Below are positions 37,880 to 48,420 of a stretch of DNA of 64,000 bases, piece by piece. The first letter of the stretch is position 1; each line of letters begins with the position of its first letter. The translations under genes were made by a program, and so were the position numbers. Source of the stretch: Sequoia sempervirens (taxonomy: Eukaryota; Streptophyta; Pinopsida; Cupressales; Cupressaceae). The stretch is from NCBI GenBank assembly GCA_007258455.2, contig VDFB02193867.1, positions 570,319,328-570,383,327 on the forward strand. The letters run 5' to 3'. Below the pieces are notes generated by a model. The model was not told where the DNA came from. It saw nothing but the letters and a program-made list of their open reading frames with translations, and ran no database searches.

Positions 37880-38200
37880 TCCTTAGTAGTGTGGTTTTTC
37901 ATTGCAAATGGTATTTTGCAGCATAATGCACATTTGCTCCATTATTCAAGTTTAAAATTCCCAAGGCATCAAATTGTTGATATGGTCAATAAGGTTGATT
38001 CTGATGTATATTGCTTCAAACTTGGTGATCATATTGGTGTGGGCACATATGTTAATTCTTACCGAAAGTGTGACTATTGTTTTCACCTCTAATAATGTTG
38101 ATGTAAATGGCATAACAACTTGAGGAGGTAAAAGGTAATTTTATTATGATAATTATATGTGTCAGAAGGACTTCATGAAGTTAAAAGGTCACTCTTAAAG
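37880..38200 (+). pseudogene. Cinnamyl/mannitol alcohol dehydrogenase-like pseudogene fragment
   Basis: An open frame at 37871-38092 includes [20 protein letters not shown] followed by [20 protein letters not shown]. This matches the medium-chain zinc alcohol dehydrogenase pattern GHEIVGxVxxVGxxVxxFkvGDxVGVGxxVxSCxxCxxC of plant CAD-family enzymes. The catalytic-zinc Glu is replaced (GHE to RHQ) and structural-zinc cysteines are partly lost. Just downstream NNVDVNGITT continues the family pattern (usual FNAVDxDGTxTxGGYS) after a TAA. The rest is absent. Plausibly one decayed exon or retrocopy of a lignin-pathway-type dehydrogenase; enzyme identity within the family is uncertain. Confidence 0.6.
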
Positions 38201-39355
38201 GTGACCTGGAAATTTAATGTGAAGATACTGTTCAAAAGGCAGTTATCCCACAAGAAGGTAAAAATATTGAACTCTATTTTGTTCGGTGGGATTTTCCAAA
38301 ATCAGTTACGGGAGAAAATAAAAGAATTCTTAACTCTTTCAAGAAGCGGTTACAAAACGGAAAGGGTTCCCGGGAAAATCTATAAGTATGTAATTAGCAG
38401 ACATTATGGGGGATCTTTTGTTCTAGCTATTCTAGAACAGGGGAAGTAGGGGCAGTTTGTTTTCTTTCCAGTCACAGTTTGCTAGGAGATCGAGTCTTTG
38501 AACTCCTTTTGCATTGGAGAAATAAAGAAGATATTTTTGAGACTGTGTGCTTATTAATCTTTTCTTTTGATTGCAAATGAATTGTGTTTATTTGTGGTTA
38601 TTCTTCAATGTTTTATCTGTTATGTTAGGCTGCGTATGTGTTTATTTATGAAACTTTGAATTCAGATTAACTTATCTGTTGAAAGGGAGTTTACTGCCCA
38701 TTCTTTTCTTGTTTCTCATTTGTGGGTGTGGAATAAGTAAACTTTGTATTATTTGTCTACATTCACTTCATTCTGGAATTAATCTTTCACATTTACTTTC
38801 ATGGTTATGGTTAAATGTTAGTATGTCTTTTCTACTTTTTAGTTAAAAGCATATCCTGTTTTCATTCATTACATATCTTTCGAACGTAGCTCCACCTTGT
38901 AAAATAAGCAAAGAGCACTTAAAAATACCATTGCAAGTGACTCCACTATTAGTCAAATTGTCATTGACATGGGCAAGAGAGTATAAACTATGGTGACAAA
39001 TCTGTTAACTAACATTAGTGAAAGAATGAAAGAATGAGGACTCAATATGACCCCCTAAGGGTTGATTTTGTCACAAAAGTAAAATGAATGTCCTCCTAGT
39101 AGTAGAGAGAAAATTAGAATATGAATCCACCTAAAAAATAAAAAGCTCAAGTGCCCATAATGAACACCTAAAAATAAAACATGATCCACTATATACAAAC
39201 AACATTTATCCTCTTAGGAATAAATAGATCTAATGGTGATTAGAGAAGCCAGTTCTGTAAGTTGGATGAATAGGGAATATGAATCCAAATGGTGCGTGCC
39301 TTTGAAAACTACTCAAATATCCACGTGTCATAATGCTATAATGTCAATCCAAAAT
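38201..39355. other. No gene seen
   Basis: A plus-strand open frame at 38159-38449 has no recognisable features. 38460-39350 is AT-rich and noncoding by appearance. Confidence 0.4.
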
Positions 39356-40010
39356 CCTGTGAAGATTAATGTTGAACAAACTCTAAAGATGATGATGATG
39401 GTGGGATAAAAGTGATGATGTGGTTTTCACGAAAAAGGAGATAAATATCCTCTAAATAATCCTCTAAATCTACAATATGAGACTCCAAAAACAATGATGA
39501 TATGTTTTCAAGATATGAATCCCAAGTAGTTGTTTCTGAAAGAGGATGAATGTCCAACTACACTGAACTAACAAGGGCCAAGAATGTGGCAATACCAAGA
39601 TAATCAAGAACAATAGAAGTTGGATATTAGGTCTTGATATGAAGAGTGGGAACATGAAGACAAGTCTTTGAGCCATCATAATGTATGAAATACTTATTAT
39701 ATACTCAAATTCCTCTAAAGTATCATCATCAAAGGGTATGCAATTTGCATCATCAAATGGAATGAGACAATCTACAATAAGACCCTTTGAGAATGGAGAG
39801 ATATGAAAATCTCCATGGATCTCCCAAAGTCAAGTCTAAAGTGTGTGGGGACAATCAATTTCTAGTACATCACACATAGTGTCATAATCAACACTAGAAT
39901 AAATCACTCCTACAACATGATCACTGATAATACCCCAAGCTGATATATTCCTTGGTATGATTGGTGCAAGTATGAATCTATATAGATAAGGAAAAAGATC
40001 AATTCACTTG
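39356..40010 (-). pseudogene. Decayed antisense coding region, unidentified
   Basis: The minus strand gives protein-like stretches in changing frames. They are LAPIIPRNISAWGIISDHVV, then VDYDTMCDVLEIDCPHTL (about 39975-39845), FDDANCIPFDDDTLEEFEY (about 39750-39690), and TTTWDSYLENISSLFLESHI with DLEDYLEDIYLLF (39530-39430). Acidic and hydrophobic blocks suggest a real former protein, most likely a retrotransposon one, but I cannot name it. Confidence 0.35.
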
Positions 40011-40897
40011 AGATGTGTCAAGATACCATTTTCCAAGACTCATAATTATCCTTTTCTAGGATTATTAGAAAAGGATGAACATAAAAACCCATGATACCTC
40101 CTCAAATGATAAAATTAGAGACTAATGACCTCAAATCATGTAAAGCAAACAAACAAATTCATCTTACAAAAATAGATAATTTCTAGGCGCTAAGACATCC
40201 AAGTAATTAAGCAGAATATGAAATCACAAAAAACTAAATAAAATGTATTTGAGGTAAATTTTTGAAAAATTGCATGGATAGAGATAAAGAGATCAAAAAT
40301 ACCTTTCCAACACTACGAGAATCACAAAATTAGAGATACAAGTAAAAAAATTATGAGCTCAGAAGCCAAAATGAATGATCTAATAATGAGTAAGCAAATC
40401 CCTCCTAGGATGATACTCATGCCTTTCTTGTAGCCTTGGCTAAACATGCGTTAGATGGTACATAGTTGATAAAATCTAATGCCTCTTTCGAAATGACCTC
40501 ACATTAGGATTGTTTCTTGAAATATGAAGAATAGGATGGTTAAAAGATGCAACTCAAAGATGAATCTAGTCAAAATATTCTAGGTCATGGAAAAGTCTAG
40601 ATTTGAATCTTTGATGGAAGAGTGAAGGGGATCAATGGTGTACTACATATCCCTAGTTTTTCACATAGCCTACTTTATATAAATAAGCTTAATGATTAGA
40701 GTGTGCAAATTATTTTATTGAGTGGAGGGTGCAAGATGGTGAGAAGGGCTATGGTGCTTACTAAGGGTGTTTACATAGAAGCTCTATTTTAGCTAAACAC
40801 ATGCAAATTCAATATTATATCTATCCTTTCTTGCAATGATGAGATATATAGAATACACACCTTCACTATTAGAACCAACAACAAAGAGGAGTGTTAC
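40011..40897. other. Left flank of the Penelope-like element, nothing recognised
   Basis: AT-rich DNA without protein-like frames. It ends in the target-site duplication at 40898. Confidence 0.5.
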
Positions 40898-40911
40898 AAC
40901 CATTAATGATG
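40898..40911 (+). repeat. Target-site duplication, left copy (14 bp)
   Basis: AACCATTAATGATG directly before the inverted terminal copy; identical to 45427-45440. Penelope-like elements make duplications of variable length, so 14 bp is in range. Confidence 0.85.
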
Positions 40912-41162
40912 AAGATTTTGAGATTTCTGGATTTTGATTGTGTTTAAGTTTTTTCATCAACGTTTCGGATCACACTCAGTGATCCATCATCAGGATGATA
41001 AAGAGCTAAGGAGATGAGAAAAGGTTAGATGCAGACCTAATTTGCTTAAAAGGAAGAGAGGTGAGAAGTTGGGGAGAGAGAAGGGTACAAAGACCGAGAC
41101 AAGAGAGATAAAGTAAGACCATAAATTGAAAGAATTAAAAAATAATAAGAGAGAAAAAATAT
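40912..41162 (-). repeat. Inverted terminal copy (pLTR fragment), left
   Basis: Reverse complement of 45143-45393, 250/251 identical. It joins directly to the interior of the coding frame at 41162/41163. The start of the track-like open frame at 41117-41162 is therefore terminal-repeat sequence, not native N-terminal protein. Confidence 0.92.
40949..41002 (-). ncRNA. Hammerhead ribozyme motif, left copy
   Basis: Minus-strand mirror of the motif at 45303-45356, with identical core (CTGATGA at 40993-40987) and arms. On the element's sense transcript this copy would appear only as the complement, so it would be active only in an antisense RNA. Confidence 0.7.
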
Positions 41163-43097
41163 TCACCTCCAACCTTATCACGGTGAATGATTGGGAGAAC
41201 AAGTTAGTCATCAATTTATCCGATGCCACACTTGACCCCCTTGCCTTTAACTTCTTAAAATGGGGCCTGGGTTATGCTTTGACCCCTCGCACCATTCCTC
41301 ATATTGACTTCATCATTGAAATTGAGAATGTAGTGCGCAATCTCCCTACTGAGGTGGCTAAGGAAATTAGGCAGGATTGTGCCATAGCACTTAGACATGC
41401 CAAACCGCCTAGATCCAACATCTCAAAATCCGAAGCTCATGCTTTTAACAAACTTTTGACTAACAACGATCTCATCATCTCAAGAGCAGACAAAGGCAAT
41501 GCCACGGTCATTTTGAATAAAAAAGACTATGTGTCCAAAATGCTTAACCTTCTCTCTGACTCCAATAGTTACAAAGTGGTTTCGCGCAACCCTTGTACCA
41601 AAATCTTGAAAAAAGTCAAGACAGCTTGTTGCCTGCTCCTCCTTTGATGATGATACCAAGAATCGCCTTATCCCTTGCAAAGAAGTAACCCCTCGTATTT
41701 ATGGGGTTCCCAAAATTCACAAAAAAGGCATTCCCTTGAGACCTATAGTTGACACCATAGGCTCTCCTACATACAAATTGGCTTCTTTTCTTGCCAAATT
41801 AATCTCCCCTCTCGTAGGTAAATCCGATTCCTTCATTAAAGACTCCTCCCATTTTGTCCAATTTATCCAAGATGTCAAAGTAGAAAATAATGACATCCTG
41901 GTAAGTTTTGACGTAGTCTCCCTCTTTACCAAGGTGCCTATCCCCGACGCCATTGAAATTGTCAAACGCAAAGTTAATGCAGAGATTGCTTCCTTAGTTG
42001 AGTTATGCCTAAGATCTACATTTTTTTCTTTCCAAGATGTCATCTATGAACAAGTTGATGGGGTAGCTATGGGCTCTCCTCTCTTTCTTATCATTGCCAA
42101 CCTTTATATGGAGCATTTTGAACAGGTTGCCCTCATGTCCTTCCCCCTCAAGCCAAGATGGTGGAAGAGGTATGTAGATGACACTAATGTGTGCTGGCCC
42201 CATGGCATTGACAAATTAGAGGAATTTCATACTCACCTCAACAGCATAGCGTCGTGCATTACCTTTACCAAGGAGCTTGAATTTGATAACAAATTACCTT
42301 TTCTTGATGTTTTACTCCTTAAAAAGTCTGACAGATCCCTTGGTCATCAAGTCTACCGCAAAGCAACCCACACAGACTTATACCTCCATTCCTCATCCCA
42401 TCATCACCCTAGCCAAAAATTTGGGATATTAAAAACCCTGGCCACGAGAGCTTACCGAATTTGTGATGGTGACCACTTAGATCAGGAATTAGACCACCTT
42501 CGTTGTGTCTTCAGATTAAATGGGTATACCAACAAACAAATTTCGAGAGCTCTTAGACACTCCAATCCGAGCCTCCTTCACAAACCCAAGTCTAATTCCT
42601 CACAACCGGTATCTCCCCCCTTTGCTTCTTTACCTTTTGTTGAAGGAATTTCTCACAAAATCTCCAAAATCCTCCTTAAGAAAGGCTTGCGGTGTGCCTT
42701 CAAACCTTGTGCCACCTTAAAAAATCGTATCCCCCCGCTTAAAGACCCGAGAGACAACTTGCATAACTCAGGTGTCTACAAAATTGTTTGTTCTTGTGGT
42801 ATTCCTTATATTGGTGAAACGGGTCGCTCGTTCAACACCAGAATTAAAGAACATGGTGCTGACATTAAACACGAGCGTATCGTCAAATCCGCACTTGTCG
42901 AGCACTCCTCTTCTACTAAGCATCACATTTGCTTAGAAAGTACTCAAATCTTGTTCAAAGAGGAAAACCCCTATAAGAGGAAGCTGAAGGAAGCCATAGG
43001 AATCATCAACCATCCAACCAACCTCAATCGTGATGAAGGCTGGAATCTAAGCCTCTCTTGGCGCCCTCTTCTTTTGAACTTACGTAACCAGTGCTGA
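41163..43097 (+). CDS. Penelope-like reverse transcriptase / GIY-YIG endonuclease (5'-truncated, one frameshift)
   Basis: Copies element RNA at a nick made by its own endonuclease. Frame one (41163-~41610) has NLSDATLDPLAFNFLKWGLG and LLTNNDLIISRADKGNATVI, the N-terminal PLE pattern. One extra base, probably in the A6 run at 41609-41614, shifts to the frame that ends at TGA 43095-43097. RT motifs: PRIYGVPKIHKKGIPLRPIV (from 41691), motif A FDVVSLFTKVP (41907-41939), motif B GVAMGSPLFLIIANLYME (from about 42061), catalytic YVDD (42171-42182), then KLPFLDVLLL. After a linker comes the endonuclease: GVYKIVCSCG (from 42771), YIGETGRSFNTRIKEH, conserved His (HSSSTKHH) and Glu (KLKEAIGI), closing with NLNRDEGWNLSLSWRPLL. 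No ATG lies in frame at the start, because the left terminal copy is fused into the coding region. All catalytic residues I can check are present. Confidence 0.92.
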
Positions 43098-45142
43098 CCC
43101 CCGTTCCCTTTCTCTTCCTTCGTCCCTTTCTTTCCTTCGCACTGTGTTTCTTCCCCCGTGTTTCTCTTCCTCGCCCTCCTCCCCTCCCCCCTCTTTTAGG
43201 TTGCTCTCTTTCTTTTATTTGAATGCTCTCTATTCCTTTTGTTTCATTACTTATCAATTTATTAATTCCTTGTGTCCTTTTCATTTTAATTTTCCTCTCG
43301 TTTTTTCTCTTATTTTGTTTCTAATATATTTTCAAATAGATATTATTTTCAATATTACATATATCTTTGATAATTTCCAATATAGTATTCTTTCATATTC
43401 ATTATTCTTTCTTTCATTATTTTTCTCTCATATTTTATTCTTCTTTTTTTTCACTAATGAGCTTTCAAATACTATTATATTATACTTTCAAATATAATAT
43501 ACCTTCCTTCGTGAATTTTCTTAGCTTTCTTTAATTTCATTTTAAATTCTAGCATTCTTTAATTTCTTTTCAAATTTAATATTCCTTCTAATTTTACGTT
43601 AGTGTTTAAATAGATTTGATTTTCAATATTAAATTTATCTTTGATTGTTTCCAATTTATTATTCTTTCAAATTTATTATTCTTTCTTACATTAATTTTCT
43701 TTCAAATATAACTTTCTTTCAATTATACCTTCTCACATGAATTTTCTTACTTTTTTCATTAATTTTCTTAGTTTCAAATTCTTGATTCTTTCAGCATTAA
43801 ATTTTACATTATTTTCTCTCTTAAATAGTTTTTATTTTTATTATAATATTATTAGTCTTTTTTACATTTAGTGTTTAAATGAATATTATTTTCAACATTA
43901 ACTATAACATTAATAATTTCAAATTTATTTTCTTTCTTCTTTTTTATGTCTTTGTTATGTCATTTTTAGCAGATATTATTCTATCAAATATAATATACCT
44001 TCCTTCGTGAATTTTCTTAGCAATCTTTAATTTCATTTTAAATTCTAGCATTCTTTAATTTCATTTCTAGTTTATTATTCCTTCTAATTTCACGTTTGTG
44101 TTTAAATAGATTTGATTTTCAATATTAATTTTAACTTTGATTGTTTCCAATATATTATTCTTTCAAATATATTATTATTTCTTACATTAATTTTCTTTCA
44201 ATATATTTTTTCTTTCAATTATACCTTCTTCATGAATTTTCTTACTTTTTTCATTAATTTTCTTAGTTTCAAATACTTGATTCTTTCATCATTAAATATA
44301 ACATTACTTTCTCTCTTAAATAGATTTTATTTTTATTATAATATTAATAGTCTTTTCTATGTTAGTGTTTTAATGAATATTATTTTCAATATTATCTTTA
44401 ACATTAATAATTTCAAATATAATTTTCTTTTTTCTTTTTTGTCATTGTTTTGTCATTTTTTAGCAGATATTATTTTCCAATATCAAATAGCACATTAATA
44501 GTCCTTCTTAAATAGATAATTTTTCTAATATTAAATTTAATATCCTTTCTTACTTTATGTTAGTGTTTCCTTAAATATTATTTTCAATAATAAGTATAAC
44601 ATTAATAGTTACAAATTTAATTTTCCTTCTTATTTTACGTTTTTGTTTTAATAGATAGTTCTTTCAATATTAAAGATAACATTAATAGTTTCAAATATAT
44701 TATTCTTTTCGATTTTTCATTAGAATTGAGGTTGAAAAAATGAATTTTTTAATTGCTTCATTTTATTAAATTAATATATTATTCTTTCAAATATATAATT
44801 TTATTTCAAATATAATTTTCTTTCAAATATAATATAATTTATTATATTATATAATATAATATAATTTATTATATTATATAATATAATATAATTTATTATA
44901 TTATATTATATAATATAATATAATAAATAATATAATATTATTTATTATATGTTTGTGTTTCTTTAAATATTATTTTCAATAATAAATAAAACATTAATAG
45001 TTTCAAATTTAATTTTCTTTCTTATTTACGTTATTGTTTTAATAGTTAGTATTTTCAATATCAAAGATAACATTAATAGTTTCAAATACAATATTCTTTA
45101 CTATTTTGCGTTAGAATTGCTTTTAAAAAATTTCATTCTTAT
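43098..45142 (+). repeat. AT-rich 3' untranslated region with tandem duplication
   Basis: After a C/T-rich start (43098-43200) the region is T-rich with 'ttctttcaaatat' and 'attattttcaatatt' recurring throughout. A block of about 496 bp is duplicated in tandem: 43501 onward matches 43997 onward ('accttccttcgtgaattttc', then 'tttaaatagatttgattttc', then 'acattaataatttcaaat'). A third, partial unit follows to 44700. 44829-44945 is almost pure 'ataatataatataatttatt' AT repeat. No coding capacity. Confidence 0.75.
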
Positions 45143-45393
45143 ATATTTTTTCTCTCTTATTATTTTTTAATTCTTTCAATTTATGGTCTTACTTTATCTC
45201 TCTTGTCTCGGTCTTTGTACCCTTCTCTCTCCCCAACTTCTCACCTCTCTTCCTTTTAAGCAAATTAGGTCTGCATCTTACCTTTTCTCATCTCCTTAGC
45301 TCTTTATCATCCTGATGATGGATCACTGAGTGTGATCCGAAACGTTGATGAAAAAACTTAAACACAATCAAAATCCAGAAATCTCAAAATCTT
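45143..45393 (+). repeat. Terminal copy (pLTR), right, sense orientation
   Basis: Holds the hammerhead motif in the same sense as the RT gene and is the reference copy for the inverted fragment at the left end. Confidence 0.9.
45303..45356 (+). ncRNA. Minimal type-I hammerhead ribozyme motif, right copy
   Basis: Core CUGAUGA (45312-45318). Stem II GGATCAC/GTGATCC (45320-45326 with 45332-45338, loop TGAGT), separated from the core by one extra U. Then GAAA (45339-45342) and ACGUU (45342-45346). Stem I pairs CATC (45308-45311) with GATG (45347-45350) and extends through U-A pairs with one mismatch. Helix III would be only the self-complementary ACGU, so two RNAs would have to pair, the dimeric minimal design reported for hammerheads in animal Penelope-like elements. 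Predicted cleavage after U45346 (GUU|G). Confidence 0.75.
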
Positions 45394-45426
45394 CAGCATG
45401 ACAGATTGTGGAAATCTCATAGCATT
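45394..45426 (+). other. 33-bp tail beyond the right terminal copy
   Basis: cagcatgacag...catagcatt lies between the end of the inverted-repeat match and the target duplication and has no counterpart at the left end. Short tails of about this size are known at one end of Penelope elements. Confidence 0.6.
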
Positions 45427-45440
45427 AACCATTAATGATG
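45427..45440 (+). repeat. Target-site duplication, right copy (14 bp)
   Basis: AACCATTAATGATG, identical to 40898-40911. Confidence 0.85.
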
Positions 45441-48420
45441 TTTAGATTATTTGGGTGCCTAAGGGTGCTCATGCTTTGGAGACAAAACTACCAACAAAGA
45501 ATACAATGTTATAGCACTAGTGGATGGGCCACATAGGTGAGAAGGGTCTAAGGGCCCTAAAATGAAAAACCTTTTTGAAGGGTTAAATGATTGTAATCCT
45601 AAATTTTTAATTTATGTGACCAATGTGTTTATATAAAATAAAAATCATATTTAATTTTATTCTTATAAATCTTCTAGGGTGTTGGACTTAATCCATTTGA
45701 TGTATATGGTCTTGTTAATGTTCATTTAATTTCTCAATATATATATTATGTATAATCATTAATGGGTACAATAAAAGGCTATGGGTATATTTTCCTTTAA
45801 AATAAATATGAACTCTTTAGCCATTTTAAAGGTTTTAAGGGTCTTGTAGAGAACAAGACAAGTAAAAAAATTAAAATTTCAACGATTGATAATGGTGATG
45901 AGTTTTATTCAATAGATTTATCCACATTATTTCATTATCCCCTTTTGCGTACTTTCGATGTCCATCCATACATCTCTAATTCTTGTAATCATGTAAATCT
46001 TTCATTTCTTCCCTTTTACGAGATTCCCCAACACATATAGATGTTTGGATCTCCTCCCTCTTGTCCACTTTTATTATCCACTTTTGTATTCAAATCTCAC
46101 AAGAGCTTCAATAGAATTTTTCCTTTTATTTATTCTTATGTGGATTTCAAATTAATTTTCAAATATTCTTCCTTCCACCTAGACATCTCGTGTTGATGTC
46201 CTATCCTACAGCCTCTTTCCACATTCCTTTTTGATGCTTCCTACATTCATTCACCCCTTATGTGAAATTTCCTTTGTGCTTCAGGACTTCCATTCTCCTA
46301 TCTAGTCCTAACTTGAAACCCTGCATGTCCATTTCTCCTATCCTATTTTACATCCAAATTCTAGACTTCTTCCAAATCACTTCCTTCACTCCTCTAAACT
46401 TCCAATATTCCATTAATGCTAATTTTTTTCCCCTACAACTACCCATCTAGGAGTCTTTCACCCCAAAAAAGTTAATTAATTCTAAGGGCACACATTTAGA
46501 TGTACTTTCAACTATGAAGGGTGAGGAAAACAACGCTACCATTAATGTAGCTCTTGAAGCTCAAGATGTTTATGGTATTTGCACTTAATATACAACATTT
46601 ATCTCATAGATTTCATGGGATAACATCTCACCTTTTAAACTTCATCAAGGACATCCAATTCCTAATATAATTTACACAAGGAACTAGGTGTTCAAATTAA
46701 AACTTATAATTACTAGTTCACTTGTTATTCAAATGATCAATCCTTTTGCATTTCCACATGACTAGTAGTGCAAAAGAGCTTCTAGGGTTTCAAAAATTTC
46801 ATGTCTAGTCACCATTTGAGTAGCATTTATTATAAATAACAAGGAGGCTAATATTTTAAATTATTAATGTAATTGAATATATCCATGTCTCCATTTATTG
46901 ATCTTCGAGTAAATCCCTTCTTAGGGTTTCCTCTTGTCGCATGTGTCGGTATGAATGTAATATATATTTTATGAATGTCACATCATTCTAAGATATTACA
47001 ATCTTTGTAATGGTTATTTACTTATCGCGCATATACATTTTTGCAGTTTGAGGATAGATTACTATGCATGTTTAATTGCAGTCGTGGCGTATGCCTACAC
47101 ACGACTCGTTTTCTTTTATGATTTCCATGTTTTGTATTTGTTCGTGTATCTAGAATATATAATGCAATGAATAGTCATTGACCCTAGAATAATCATCTAG
47201 ACCATACACCTAAACTGAAAGCATCATTCACCAATAGATTAGGAGTAGGTAGTAGCTTGTATGTACTTCATGATTCAACATTATAACTAGGGAAAACATC
47301 CTCATTGCTCCTTAAATTGTTATCATCCTAAAGAGTCATGTCATGCACTTAAATTGTTATCATCCTAAAGAGTCATGTCATGCATACTCACATCATATTG
47401 TTATGCAACAATGTTCTTATCAACATAATAGAGGTTATAATAGAAGGTGAGTCCTTGTCCTAGTGAAGGCTTTTAAGGTTAGGCATACATTGAGTATTGT
47501 TGCAATAATTTATTTGTTTATCTATATTCAATTATATTTTACCCTATTCAAGAGACCTCTATGAAATCCTCTTGGGTCTAACTAAGCCCAAAGTAAAAGA
47601 ATATATTAACCACCTTAACAAATTGGTCCTAATTTGATCTACCCAATCATAAGTTAAAGGTTTGTTTATTTGGGTTTGACACCCCTAACACTTAGACAAT
47701 GGCTTGGCTTTAGGGATTTGTGAACCTACAAATCTATCATCATTGTAATGGAATTTTTCAAGGATGTGATATCATGTTTAATATTTGGAAAACTCATGTA
47801 GCACAGTCATTGAAGAAAGTGTGTTTGTGTGTAAGTTGGCACCCTATAAAATTGTTCCAATAAAATGACATCATTATCAAAGAGGATTTAGTTTAGATCA
47901 TATTTCAAAGACCATGGTGATTCGACAATATTAGTTGTCAACGTGTAAGTTGACATCCCATCTACTTACACCAACATAATGGCACAAAAAGAAAATAATT
48001 AAGTGATTCCTTGTCTAATAATTGAAGTTTCTAATAGTTGGGAAATATTATATCTCTTCCAAGTGAAGATTGATGAATCTATTTCAATTTGAACCATTAC
48101 TAGTTAACACATCAATATATTTGAACATGGAGAGAAGGCAACCCAAGTACCAAAAAGAAAAAGATGGAGCTTTAGCTCCTACAAGAAGATGAAAATCCTC
48201 ATGGGAAGCTCAAATTATGGCAAGTCATTCAAACCTACCTATCAGGATCTAGAAGTAGGAACTTCAAGGAGAAATTGTTTTATCTATGGATTCAAGAGAT
48301 CAATAATTATATACTTATTTAAATGTTTCAAATAATAAAATAATTAAAAAACAAAGAAGAATGTATAGGTCAAATTTTTCATCAATATCTAACTTCTTAA
48401 AACACAGTGACATATAGTTA
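45441..48420. other. No gene seen; one small tandem duplication
   Basis: AT-rich noncoding DNA. At 47311-47384 a 37-bp unit ('cttaaattgttatcatccta...') is duplicated in tandem, almost exact. Other short open frames are unremarkable. Confidence 0.45.

Larger units (their letters stand above)
40912..45426 (+). mobile_element. Penelope-like retroelement (GIY-YIG type, Dryad-like)
   Basis: 4515 bp between perfect 14-bp target duplications. Structure in order: inverted terminal copy 40912-41162; 5'-truncated RT-endonuclease frame 41163-43097; about 2 kb AT-rich 3' untranslated region; sense terminal copy 45143-45393; 33-bp tail 45394-45426. The two 251-bp terminal copies are inverted relative to each other and match at 250 of 251 positions by eye, the single difference being near 41036/45269. 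Each contains a hammerhead-ribozyme motif. Penelope-like elements are a separate retroelement class with telomerase-like RT. Copies with GIY-YIG endonuclease in conifers have been described as Dryads and attributed to ancient transfer from arthropods (established knowledge). The near-identity of the ends indicates recent insertion. Confidence 0.93.

Noticed and set aside
43144..44498. Phe/Ile/Leu-rich open frames downstream of the RT, looking like membrane proteins
   Set aside because: They are translations of T-rich 'ttctttcaaata' repeats in the element's 3' UTR; composition explains the hydrophobicity.
40912..45393. A DNA transposon with 251-bp terminal inverted repeats
   Set aside because: The interior encodes an RT with YVDD plus a GIY-YIG endonuclease and no transposase; inverted terminal copies and a variable-length duplication are normal for Penelope-like elements.
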